The notes below the pieces were generated by a model. It did not search any database, was not told the DNA's origin, and saw nothing but the letters and a program-made list of their open reading frames with translations. This document shows, piece by piece, positions 44,340 to 55,115 of a stretch of DNA of 64,000 bases. The position numbers and the translations under genes were made by a program. Within the stretch, counting starts at the first letter, position 1. Each line of letters begins with the position of its first letter. Location of the stretch: NCBI GenBank assembly GCA_018398815.1, contig CM031604.1, positions 60,053,823-60,117,822 of the forward strand. Direction: 5' to 3'. The DNA comes from Conus ventricosus (taxonomy: Eukaryota; Mollusca; Gastropoda; Neogastropoda; Conidae).

Positions 44340-44600
44340 GTTCGTACATTCCTTAAAAGTTCTGAATTTGGGGGCCTTCTTTTCAAGGCCTTGAAAGTCC
44401 TTAAAAATCGGGCTTACTCACAGGTCCTTGAAAAGTGCTTAAATTTAGTCCAGGGTTCGTACAGAGTCCTGGAAGTCTGGAAAAAGTATGGAAAAATGAA
44501 AACACCATTTCCAGGGCTGGAAAAGTCATGGAATTTTGTAATTTGTGGCCATGGGTCTGGAAAAGTCCTGGAATTTTGTAAAAGATGTGCAAACTTTTTC
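44340..44600. repeat. CAGGGTTCGTACAG-type repeat with internal subunits
   Basis: Multiple copies of TCCTTGAAAAGT / CCTGGAAAAGTC / GGAAAAAGTATGG modules around a CCAGGGTTCGTACAGAGTCC core. The same family recurs at 45180-45260, 45800-45960, 46520-46600 and, inverted, 54770-55115. It looks like a non-autonomous element family with self-similar interior. From 44600 to 45178 no gene is recognised. Confidence 0.65.
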
Positions 44601-45178
44601 ATGATGTCGAATTTTGCTTTCTTTACAAAAACATTGAAATAGGAATAAAAACAGAAATTAAATCACGCACAATGATCGCGGTTTTCTGATTTCCTCTGGC
44701 CGGAGGTTTAGCAGACGATTACCAAGGGAGGTAATTTGTAACTTCATCAAATCAATTTTGATCAAATTACCTCGCTTGGTACTAACGCTCGCGACGTTTG
44801 TAAACTTTTTTTTTTAACTAGTTTTTTTTTTTTTTTTTAAACTTTTTTTCCTCCAACCAGTCTCTTACACACCATGCATAGTCTGTATGTTCTCTTACAA
44901 ATAGATATATTTTTGCTGATTTTAGTGTTTTGGCATTTAATACAAAGAGTCTGAGTTTGTTAATGTTCTAATGTGTGGTGTAGTGGCACACTCACTCTGA
45001 TAAAAACTGGAAAAAAAGAAATGGCAGTTTGACTTTTCTCTGTTCAGGTTGATGAAAAAATTATTTTAAAACAAAGTTTATTTTCTTTATACCAAAAAAA
45101 ATTGTAAGTAATTTTTTTTTCATCAACCTTAACACAGGAAAATCAAACTGCCGTTTCTGTTTTCAATTTTTACGCAAG

Positions 45179-46600
45179 TATTGTAACCTTGAAATAGAAA
45201 AGGCATTCCTTGAAAACTCCTTGAATTTTGTTCTTGGAAGTCTGTAGGAACCCTGTACATACACACACACACACACACACACACATGCTGTCTCTAACGC
45301 ACTCGCTCTCTCTCACCCAAAAAATTATGTCAAAATTTAAATACGGAATTGAATAGAGAGCACATTGGCTTGTAAGTACTCAGCCATGTTGAACATCCAA
45401 ATTAAAAAGAAAGGACAGTTGAGAGGCCGCAAGGCCTAGTGTCCTAATTACCTGACCTGACCTGACCATACCATATCTCTCTCTCTCTCACACACACACA
45501 CTCCCACAAACACACACACACACTGTCCGTCTCTCACACACCTACAACCACACATGCGCGCGCGCACTCACACTCACACCGTCTCTTTCTCTCTCACATA
45601 CATAGACACATACACTGACTCTCTCTCTCTGTCTGTCTCCGTGTCTGACTTTTTCACGCATGTGCACGCATGTGCACACACACACACACACTAAATTTTT
45701 TGGTAAGTATTGAATGCCCTGCTATCATTAAAGCAGTTCTTCTCTGGTGTGTTTAGCATGGTAATCACATACAGAGGTGCACGCACACACACATTCTGGG
45801 GTCTGGAAAAATTATGAAAAGCCCTGGAAAAAGTATGGAATTTTGTTTGATCACATCTGTATGAACCCTGTACAGGGTTCTTACAGAGTCCTGGAAGTCT
45901 GGAAAAAGTATGGAAAAATGAAAAAACCATTTCCAGGGCTGGAAAAGTATTGTAACCTTGAAATAGAAAAGGCACTCCTTGAAAACTCCTTGAAGAGTCT
46001 GTAGGAACCCTGTACATACACACACACACACACACGCCGTCTCTAACGCACTCGCTCTCTCTCTTATCCAAAAATGTCAAAATTTAAATACAGAATTGAA
46101 TAGAGAGCACATTGGCTTGTAAGTACTCAGACATGTTCAACATCCAAATTAAAATGAAAGGACAGTTGAGAGGCCGCGAGGCCTAGTGTCCTAATTACCT
46201 GACCTGACCTGACCATATCTCTCTCACACACACACTCCCACAAACACACTGTCTCTCACACACCTACACATGCGCACTCACACTCACACTTACACACACA
46301 CCGTCTCTTTCTCTCTCCATACATAGACACATACACTGTCTCTCTCTCTCTCTCACTGTCTCTGTCTCCGTGTCTCTGACTTTTTCATGCATGTGCGCGC
46401 ACGCACACACACTAAATTTTTTGGTAAGTATTGAATGCCCTGCTATCATTAAAGCAGTTCTTTTCTGGTGTGTTTAGCATGGTAATCACATACAGAGGTG
46501 CACGCACACACACATTCTGGGGTCTGGAAAAATTATGAAAAGCCCTGGAAAAAGTATGGAAAAAGTATGGAACTTTGTTTGGTCACATCTGTGTGAACCC
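45179..46600. repeat. Tandem segmental duplication, ~770-bp unit
   Basis: TTGTAACCTTGAAATAGAAA begins both copies (45179 and 45950). Each then runs through GTAGGAACCCTGTACATACA, a CA tract, GAGAGCACATTGGCTTGTAAG, AAGGACAGTTGAGAGGCCGC with a CTGAC tail, CA/CT microsatellites and GGTGTGTTTAGCATGGTAATC to a GGTCTGGAAAAATTATGAAA end. The copies differ by a few percent plus repeat-length changes. Confidence 0.92.
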
Positions 46601-47530
46601 TGTAAATAATTTCTGGAGAGATGTACTCAAAGCATATAAAGAAGTATATGAGATTGTTGGTGTCAAACTTGCACAAGAATTCTGTTTAGAGCCTTTGTTT
46701 TATAATGGGAATTTGAGGATTGGGGGCAGATCTAATTTTTGTACAAACTGGATAGAAAATGTGTATTCTGGGTGTTTTTTGTTTTTTTTTTGAGTTTCCA
46801 GTCCTTTGTTGAGAGATATAACATAAATACAAATTTTGTAACAAATAACAGTTATATATTATGTGAAAAAGTATTCGAGAGAAGTTGTAATAGAAATAAT
46901 GTCTGTGATATGTTCAGTTTCAATGGGAGCCTCTCTTTATTACCATTTACTGAATCAAGACACTCTAGAGCCAACTTTTTGCAATAAATGGACTGAAAGA
47001 TTACAGAAGGATGTTAATTGGGCCAAAACTTTTCAGAAAATTTGACAGATAAAAGATACCAAGTTAAGATGGTTTCAGGTTAGAATTAGTAATAGGATAC
47101 TGGCAACCAGTATTGTTTTGAAAAACATGGGCATTGAAAATTCAGAAAAGTGTTCTTTTTGTAAGAGAAAAAAAAACATTCAACATATATTTTGGCACTG
47201 CCCTCATGTTCAAACTTTCTGGCAAGAATTTCAAAATAAAATGATAGAAAATACGAAACTCTGAATCTACTGCTGAATGAAAATATTGTCCTATTTGGTT
47301 GTGACAATGATTTTAGATCGGATAAAACATTTGACTTAATTCTGTTACATGCGAAATTCTATATTTACATATGTAAATATGAAAAAGATTTGCAGTTTTC
47401 ATCAAGTATTTACAGCCCTGATATGGCCCTTTGCGGTCGGCTGGGCTATAAGCAACATTATCTTATCTTATCTCATCAAGTATTTGAAAGCAAGATATGA
47501 AATAGAAAAGTATGCTGTGTCTTCAAATGT
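46590..47530 (+). pseudogene. L1-like LINE, C-terminal part
   Basis: Collinear plus-strand fragments: NNFWRDVLKAYKEVYEIVG, a PLFYNGNLRIGGRSNF block, DTLEPTFCNKWTERLQKDVN, WAKTFQKI then KDTKLRWFQVRISNRIL, and KCSFCKRKKNIQHIFWHCPH with the zf-RVT C-x2-C...H...H/C motif. This is the C-terminus of L1/Tx1-type LINEs. Broken by several shifts and stops, and further split by the tiny SINE at 47412-47472, after which the LINE reading resumes (YLKARYEIEKYAVSS). Confidence 0.85.
47412..47472 (+). mobile_element. Very short SINE-like insertion with 13-bp target duplication
   Basis: The 61 bases ACAGCCCTGATATGGCCC...(TTATC)n are bounded by perfect direct repeats TCATCAAGTATTT (47399-47411 and 47473-47485). 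Removing the insert and one repeat restores the surrounding LINE sequence. The target duplication and simple-repeat tail show retroposition. Same family as 36246-36343 and 63027-63114. Confidence 0.9.
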
Positions 47531-47749
47531 CACAAAGTTCGTTACACAGTGGCTCCCATATTCCTTTTTTTTTTTATTGGATTAATTCATTTTTTTCTTG
47601 CAAGGTTTCCAGATAATATGACAATGTTCAGCGAGTTGCTTTGTTTTCCCCGTCTCATTAATTTATTTTCTCGGTTCTGTCATTTTGTTTTAATTTATTT
47701 AACTATAATTGTTTTTGTGTTTATATGTGTCCATGATTAGATAAAAAAA

Positions 47750-49061
47750 CAAACTGCATAGTGTTTATCAAGTGACATCATTTTAATGGTAGTAGATGTA
47801 ATAACAGTAGTAGCTGTGGTGGTAGTAGTAGTGCTAATGATGGTATTAATACTCAAAGTAGTAGTAAGGCGATGATGTAGACAATGAAGATGATGATTAT
47901 GATGTATGTTTTGTTGCTGTTATTATTGTATTACAACAAGTATGCGTTTTGTATTCCTGATTTATAATTTGTTAAGTTTTGTAATAAAATATGTATTCAG
48001 GAAAAAAATGATCCATCTTCAAACTGAGATGCCAACATGCCAGGGAAGTTATAGTTTAACATTGTTTGGCTATAGAAAAAAGAATACAACGAATGGTAGC
48101 AGGGAGACCCAGGTGGAGACAAAGGCAAGGCCTTCTGCAGCATATGCAAAAAGGTCCCTGACAGTGAATGATTTAATCATGATTATTTTTCTTAAAATTA
48201 TCTCTGAAATAAGTCCTTTAATTTTTTTTAAAGTGCTTAAAAAGTCCTTGAATTTGTTGTGGTTGATGAACTTGCCTAGAGTGCCACAGAGTTGAGCAGA
48301 TCGTCTATCCCTCGCACTGATCCAAAGCCCAGGCTTACTTGCAGAAGAACCCAAGCATAGACATACAGAAAGGGATGGGGAGGGATGGAGTGGGCTTGGG
48401 AGTGAATGGTGAGAGGGAGTAGTGGGTTTGGGAGTGAATGGTGAGAGAGGATAATGAAAGTTTTTATTTTTAATGCATACTCGGGCTGATACTCCTGAGG
48501 ACACCCCCTGTATAGACAGGCATTAGTCCCATCTACCCAACAAAGGGAGAGGAGTTTTGTATAGAGGAAGTGAGAAATAATACAATTACATTCCAGTTAA
48601 ATGTAATGTGAATGTACGCAGCAGTACCATTTATGATAAAATATGTGTGTCCATCACTTTATTGAAAGAAAAAGATGCTTTTGAAAATGAAGGAAGTGAA
48701 GGGGTATTACCAGGTATCTTTATTTGCACCAGGGTGTGAGCTTTAGCTCATTTCTGGTCATGACTAACTACCCTAGGTTCTGGCTGTTTATTTAGGGTCT
48801 TGACTGACTGCCCTAGGTTCTTGTTTCACACCATGCTCATTGTTGCAGTTTCTCCTTTTAACTCGGTAGGCTTATGTGTAGGGATTAAGCATACAAGATT
48901 TTAAAGCAGTGAGTGAGAATTCAAGTAAAGTGAGAAATAATTGGTTTCAGGATAAAAATGCTGTACTTTTATTGAGTGTAAGTGGTTTTAGCGTTTCAAA
49001 GAATGTGAATGAAAAACTGTGACAGAGTGAATGACAAGGGAAAGCAAAGGTAGCAAATCTA
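47750..49061. other. No gene recognised; minor repeats
   Basis: Contains GTAGTAGT-like repeats (47790-47900), a 48230-48265 piece of the GTCCTTGAAAA family, a tandem pair of GGGAGTGAATGGTGAGAG units (about 48395-48450) and, at 48480-48560, the dispersed repeat also found at 39556-39638. No convincing coding frame. Confidence 0.6.
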
Positions 49062-49690
49062 GGTCAAGAGTGAAGTGAGCTTTTCTCACAGGTGTTCATT
49101 TTCTGTCATCAAAAGCATGAAAATCATGTAGTGCACGCAAAGTTCTGCTCTGATTGTATTGGTCAAGAGTGAACCCGAGTTGATCTCACAATGTTCTGTA
49201 TCCTTTTTGCAAGGAAAGCACCTGGTAGGGTTGGTGGTCAGGGACGGCATGGCACAAAGCAAAGACTTTTCTCATGTTTGCTTTGTACCACCCCCCTCCC
49301 CAACCATGCAAGGCGTTTTCCTTATATAAGATACAGAGAACATTGCGAGATCAATTCACACTTGACCAATAGAATAGGAGCAGAACTTTGAAGTGAGCTT
49401 TTCTCACAAATGTTCCTTTTGTCATCAAAAGCATGAAAATCATGCCCATGCTGTCCACAACATTAAAAGCACCTGGTAGGGTATGGCTCTTTTCTCATAT
49501 TTGCTTTGTACCACCCCCTCCCGGACTACCAACCCTACAGGTGCTTTCCTTATATAAAGGTACAGAGAACATTGTGAGATCAACTCACTTCACTCTTGAC
49601 CAATAGAACCAGAGGAAAACTTTGCATGCACTCCAAGATTTTCATGCCTTCAATGTTGAACATTTGTGAGAAAAGCTCACTTCATTGTTG
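49062..49690. repeat. Tandem ~320-bp units with internal inverted repeats
   Basis: Two direct units start GAAGTGAGCTTTTCTCACA (49073 and 49391) and share GTCATCAAAAGCATGAAAAT and AAAGCACCTGGTAGGG. The outer arm GAAGTGAGCTTTTCTCACA at 49391 is matched by its reverse complement at about 49659-49684. GGAAAGCACCTGGTAGGG near 49213 is matched by CCCTACAGGTGCTTTCC near 49533. This resembles nested palindromic MITEs. Confidence 0.75.
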
Positions 49691-49854
49691 ACCTGGATTT
49701 GCTTCATCAATCCCCCACCCCACCCTACCTCTTTGTTCTTGTACAGTGAGTTTGTTAATAATGTTGGTAAAGGACAGTGCATCAGCTTGTGCTTATTACT
49801 GCCTGTAGAAAAGATAACTTCAGGCATGAAAGTGACCAGCAGTAAAAAAGGCTG

Positions 49855-49935
49855 AAAAATCGGCGGGGGTCTGGGGGCCCAGAGGCAACGCCCTGGCGGG
49901 TGTCGGGGGGCAGAGCCCCCTGAAGCTGAAGCTTT
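49855..49935. repeat. GC-rich CGGGGGTCTGGGGGC repeat
   Basis: GCGGGGGTCTGGGGGCCCAG then GCCCTGGCGGGTGTCGGGG and GGCAGAGCCCCCTGAAGC stand out against AT-rich surroundings. Sequences of this GGGTCTGGGGGCAGAGCCCC style are often transposon-associated (from memory). From 49936 to 50150 nothing is seen. Confidence 0.5.
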
Positions 49936-50157
49936 TTTTATGGAATAAAAGGCCTAAAACTGCAAATAAACCCCTATTTCAGCGCTGTTAAGAAGGGCAA
50001 ATAAGCCACATTTTCATGTTTTCAGTAATGAAAATAATACTTCAAAAGATCATATAATAATATACTTTTATATGTGCATACTGACTCATTCACTCGCATT
50101 ATTTTATTTTTACACATGTGCGCTGGTGACCTACTCGTTTTTGAGTGAACCAGTATT

Positions 50158-50380
50158 TTAGGAAGAAGAAGAAACAATGAGGCAGCCTTCATCACAACAT
50201 TGATTCAGTCGGTCAATCTTTCCACATGGAACACAAAATGCAGCGCCTTTTTCGTCTAATTTGCGAAACTCATCGCCAACTCGAACATCGTCCACTTCCT
50301 GGTCTAGCCAGTCCCACCTCCAATCGTTTCTCATCCCCTTTTTTAGGCGTGAAATCGCGACGCGCTTGACAAACTTCAGC
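50158..50380 (-). other. Possible zinc-finger-type fragment
   Basis: Within a 125-codon minus-strand frame, DWLDQEVDDVRVGDEFRKLD then GAAFCVPCGK resembles the W-LD-x-V...C-x2-C start of the BED-like fingers found in multicopy invertebrate genes and hAT-derived genes. The matching His pair is missing, because the frame ends in QCCDEGC and serines. Low confidence. Nothing is recognised from 50540 to 51080. Confidence 0.3.
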
Positions 50381-51083
50381 AATTTAACGATGTCCGACGG
50401 GCGCGAAAAGACCGGATGTTGATTGACGGCGGAAGTGACCTGTTGACTCTTGAGAATAACAAATTGTCCAAATGGGAATAGCATCGAACGAAAGTTTATT
50501 TCAGGATTTTTCTTTTTTTTTTTTGGGCGGCACATTTTTGGGGGGTGGCGCAGATGAAAAAAATGGGGGGAAAATCCGCCTTAGGCAGACGAATTTCATG
50601 CCTGTAACTTACAGAATTTTGAGAATAGCCCCTTTTCATTCCATTTCTTTGTGCAGATCATTCAAGGGCAGCAAGATTTCACTTGAAGATGCCCACCCGC
50701 CCACCATTTGGCTGTTAGATTTTTCACTGCAAAAATTCATCACAAGATTCACTTCTTTGGTTATGTTTTCCACCATTCAGTTGCATGAGAAATAAACAAC
50801 TGCCATTTGATTTACTTCAGTTTATGTTCGTATGAGAGTAATTTGTATAATCGGCGCAAGATAGACGTTTGGAAGGAGACAATGCAAGTTACAATAATAG
50901 AAATAAATAAGAGGATTACTACCACTTTGGGTTAGACGGAGATCCGTTTGTGACGATAATGGCAATACCAATAATGGTTATCATCACTAGTATTACTACT
51001 AGCAACTCAAGTCTGAAGGAGCCAGAAAAATCCAACAAATACATGGCTCTAAAGGGAATAGAGCCCACCACCTCCAGGTATGC

Positions 51084-51652
51084 AGAGCTGCCAACCTCAG
51101 AAGAGACTTGGGAGGAATATTTTTGAAAATTGAGGGGAATTCCTTAGAGTTCAGAGGAATACACTATAGCACTCAAAATGAAACGATGACATTCCTTTTG
51201 TCAAGTGCTTTCTTGGAATGGCTCTCTACCAACACATCCTGACTTAGGCTCATTTTACACTTAAAGAACAATCTGGTGTCTTCACCCGAAGAGGAAGGAA
51301 AATCTTAACAGTGTAAGGTTCTACATGACACGGCTGAACACTTCACAAGCCAAATTGCTGACTGGGATCAACAATACTCCCATCATGACAGCAGAAAGCA
51401 ACCTGAACATGCACTTCTATTCATTTTCTTTTCTGCCTCAAGGTTGATCAGTCCAGCAGGTCGTTTCAACATGACGGTAGGAGCTGAACCTCAAGTTTCC
51501 AAACGGCTCTTTGGCATAGATACCAAAAGCAGATGTGCAAATTCTATGAAGAAACTTTTTTTTCGCGAACAGAATTCTTTCTAGGTCAAGCAGAATGACT
51601 TGCATTTTATCATAACAAATTCCACTGAAAGCTGGATGGTTGGCAGCTCTGG
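51084..51652. mobile_element. Candidate hAT-like non-autonomous element
   Basis: Begins CAGAGCTGCCAACC and ends with its reverse complement GGTTGGCAGCTCTG, about 570 bases apart. CAG-GCTGCCAAC termini resemble hAT transposon ends. No clear 8-bp target duplication (CAGGTATG versus GGTAAGGC). The interior has a long minus-strand frame of no recognised family. Confidence 0.45.
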
Positions 51653-53550
51653 GTAAGGCAATACAAGTTATTTTCCTTGCATCTGTCTTCTGTGACCCAA
51701 TTTCTTTCAATCTGGACTTCAGCAAAATGATAAATCTATGCACCACCATCCACATGTTGATAACGTACCTCCCTGCCTTCTTCCGTGACTTAATGATGCT
51801 TTTGATCTGGACTTGCATTAGTTAGAAAACTGATTATACGCTAACATTCAGATAACCTAACATGCCCCCCTTTACTTTTTACTTGCAAGTTTATAGCACT
51901 GGAGATGGCTGGTATCTCTCCCTTACTCTCACTCTGCAATCACTTGTAGCCTAATTTTTCTATTTTGCTCAATCATAAAACAAGGAAATAAGAGGATGAA
52001 CAGTAGGCCTCCCCTCTGGAGGCAGAAACATCTGCCCTTTCCATTTTTTTTTTTGTGCGTTTCTTTTCACTAATTTGTACTTTCCTTGATTTTTTTCATG
52101 AAGGTTGAAAGGGAAAATTCAGATGCAATCCTACTATTTTTCTGTAAATTTTGTCAGCAAGCAACTAGCAAATTCCAATGGATGCAAAAGGTTCAACCAT
52201 TTAGTGATTAACCTGTAGTTCGATGTAGTTTTCATTTTCAGACAGAAATGTGGCATCACAGCTGCAATGCTTTGAAACTTTTTCTGTCAAAGCCTCCGAC
52301 AAAGCGTCCACAAGGTGAAAATTTTGAATGTTCAGATATGTGATATATGGGTACAATTTTACAACATGAGACAAACTTTTGTCCTAACGAAATTTTTTTT
52401 TTTTAAAGCGCACTCTCAAAAAAAAAAAACCCTGAATGATCAAGAACTGCCAAAATCTCAAAAGCACAATACTATGTAACAAGTCTGACTCAATGGCACT
52501 TTAAGTCACACTTCGCTTTGCATGCAACATGGTTATCACACGATTTTGACTTGACCTACAAAAAATCACAATGGTCAACAACGAAACCAATTGTAAGGGG
52601 CAAAATCATGATGTCTCTGGGGATTTTCCTACTTTTCCATTCTCCTATTACCGAGCTTGGCCATTTTTTTACAAAACAATTCTGTCTAGTTCTACGTTGT
52701 CTGGGTTCTGTCCCAGCCACTGCTACATCTGTGAACTGTTTTTTTTTTCCACCTACAGTTTTTGGGCGCAATATTTTCCATCGGGTGTAGCAGCGTAAAA
52801 TTGTCAAAGAAATCAGTAAATGCTATACTGAAGGAATAGCACTTGCAGCTCTGATGACCTTTATTAGTTGCTGTATGCATTTAAACTCGGAGATGGGGGA
52901 TACTATGACAACAGTTACCATGCACAGGGGCTGGCAGCCGTTTCATAATTTACACATGCAAATTCACATGAGTGGCCAGCAAGTGGCTTACTTTATCTTC
53001 CCTTACCGTGTTCTTTTTCATCACAAGCACTAGTATTATGATTCTGGCCAGCAATGGCCAGGATTTTATTTCTGTATTCACTGCACAGAAAATATCCTGA
53101 ACACAAATTCTGCTGCCTTGACCTCACACATACCACATCCATTTTTTTCTTTTTCCAACGGTCATACTTTCCATCAAAATACTGTACGCAAGCTTGCTGC
53201 AAGTATCAAAAGAAATAACAAAACCATACAACATCGAACTGAACTGACGAAAGATGTAATGACGACGAGAAATAATGACAGGCATGAATTTAGAAGCTGG
53301 GATTGCTCAGTCTCTCATCTCCCCCTCTTCGTCATCTTCTTCCACCCCTCTGATGTACATCACATTGTTGCATCTGAAACAAAGGACTTTCTTCGATAAG
53401 ATGACATGCTACCACAAGGCAGGAGACATTATTCCTTACATTCAGAGGGTAAAAAACAACAAAAAAACCCCAACATACTCTCCTCGTTTAACATACACAC
53501 ACCAGACCTGTTTACCCCCAACATTACCTTTCAGTAGTCATGATGACCTG
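51653..53550. other. No gene recognised
   Basis: AT-rich, with many short frames on both strands but no domain I recognise. Simple A and T runs near 52390-52430 and 52740. May hold further exons of the hAT-like gene on the minus strand, but none could be supported. Confidence 0.5.
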
Positions 53551-53559
53551 TGTCAGTAG

Positions 53560-54051
53560 TTTGGGCTCAAATTTGAGCAACTGTCAGTAGTCACTACTTC
53601 TGCAGCATTTGATCTCTTTTGCAATTTTTGAGTCAGGGCATATGCGTTTGATTGCCTTTGTGAGTGTCGGCAGCTGCGAATGGCAAATTATGTTCCACCA
53701 AGAATTAGCATATCAGAGCCTCTGACCGTGTCACCTCTTGGCTCATCACGCTGCTGTGCAAAGAAGCCTTGCAGAGTGGATTGTTTTCCCTTGGCTCTCT
53801 CGAATTGTTCGTGTCTGGCACTTTTAACATGTCTGAAACAGTCGTTCTTTCCGCCATGCACACAGCTGAAGTCCGTGTCACAAACAGTGGACCGCACATA
53901 CTCTTCTCCCTTTTTCGATGCCTGTTAACAAGACCACTCCTTGTATACTCCGAAAACGCTGTGCAGGAGGTGGCCGGGCTTTTTTCTCTGGTGGAGAGGT
54001 GCAAGGGTCAGTTGATTCACTGGCCTTTTCTTTTTCCCTTTTTGTCGACAT
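53560..54051 (-). pseudogene. hAT-transposase-like N-terminal region
   Basis: ATG at 54051 opens MSTKREKEKASESTDPCTSP and a basic PPEKKARPPPAQRFRS. After a shift and a stop near 53950-53910 the frame resumes with EYVRSTVCDTDFSCVHGG, KNDCFRHVKSARH and QSTLQGFFAQQR. It then continues with LPFAAADTLTKAIKRICPDS. The C-x2-C-x-DF-x4-HGG-x-x-DC-x-RH pattern is the zinc finger at the front of hAT-type transposases and genes derived from them. No catalytic domain follows in the window. The tail ends near a possible GTAATG donor at 53560. Either a decayed hAT copy or the first exon of a derived host gene with assembly indels. Confidence 0.65.
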
Positions 54052-54084
54052 TTTCGCGCGAATCAACTGAGCAGACGAAAGAAA

Positions 54085-54100
54085 CTAGCGCACATGCGCA
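54085..54100 (-). promoter_or_regulatory. NRF-1-like site upstream of the hAT-like ATG
   Basis: The minus strand reads TTGCGCATGTGCGC about 40 bases before ATG 54051. This is one mismatch from the palindromic NRF-1 consensus. It suggests a CpG-type promoter, as at 57353, but is only a sequence match. From 54101 to 54760 no other feature is noted except a small AACTACGGTGAATCCGTAGG hairpin near 54255. Confidence 0.3.
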
Positions 54101-54769
54101 AGCAAATCTGAAAATATCAGAATTATCTCCCTTCACTTACTTTCCTTTATGATCGTCACTGACAGCTTTAGTGGCTGATTTATTTTGTTTGTTTTTTTCT
54201 CTGTAGTTTGAGCCTGTGTGATCGTAGCACCGTAGCTGACGACCTATTTTCGTAGAAACTACGGTGAATCCGTAGGGGTAAACAGGTCTGACACACACAC
54301 ACACAGTGACTGCTATAAGAGAACATTCAATTCAGTTCATGTTGTTTACAGCTTGGTCAACCACTTGGGGCAACATTAGGGCTGTCAAGAAAAATGATAA
54401 TTTGAAAACAAAACCAAGAAAAATCTTTCATCAGGCTATGAACCCTGCCCTTGTCCCCACAGCAAGAAGCTGCTTCTTGCATAAATATTTCAAACCAATT
54501 TGCAGGATACCGATAGATATAATTTTTCAGATTGGCAGATGAATGGGATTTTAGAAAAATTTGCCAAGGCACAGCCAATCATAACGAATCGGGATGACTT
54601 TTGATGAATTAAGGGATATTATGTAACACTTTTCTCCCAAAAAAATGAATTATACATGTCATTTCTTGCAATGACTGCTAAACTGTCTACTGTCAAGCTT
54701 TGGTCTCCTGAAATATCCATAAAGCTTGTAAAATCCTTACAACAGCACGGTGTTACTGAAAAACAAAAA

Positions 54770-55115
54770 AAAGGGTTCAGAGGAAATGCAACTCGAAATT
54801 CCAGACTTTTTCCAGGCCAAGACCTGCATTTTCAATACCACTTTCAAGACTTTGTTCATAATGCAATGTCTTAAAGTGATGTTATAAACACAAACTCACA
54901 AGAGTCGAAATATCACGTTTGAGGGCATGGAATTAAAAATTTTTTTTTTGCATTATAAATGCTAAATGATGCTGAAAATTAAAGCAGCCATGCATACTAT
55001 CAAGCAATTGTGCTCGATTCTCGCGATTTTCCAGACTTATCCAGGGCCTGGACAATGGACTTCAAATTTCTTGACTCTTCCAGACTTTTCAAGACCTGTA
55101 TGAACCCTGTAAAAC
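54770..55115 (-). repeat. CAGGGTTCATACAG-type repeat, minus orientation
   Basis: Reverse complement starts CAGGGTTCATACAGGTCTTG followed by AAAAGTCTGGAAGAGTC and a GGCCCTGGATAAGTCTGG block, as in the copies at 44450 and 45885. The left part (54770-54860) has CCAGACTTTTTCCAGGCC in matching orientation. Confidence 0.65.
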
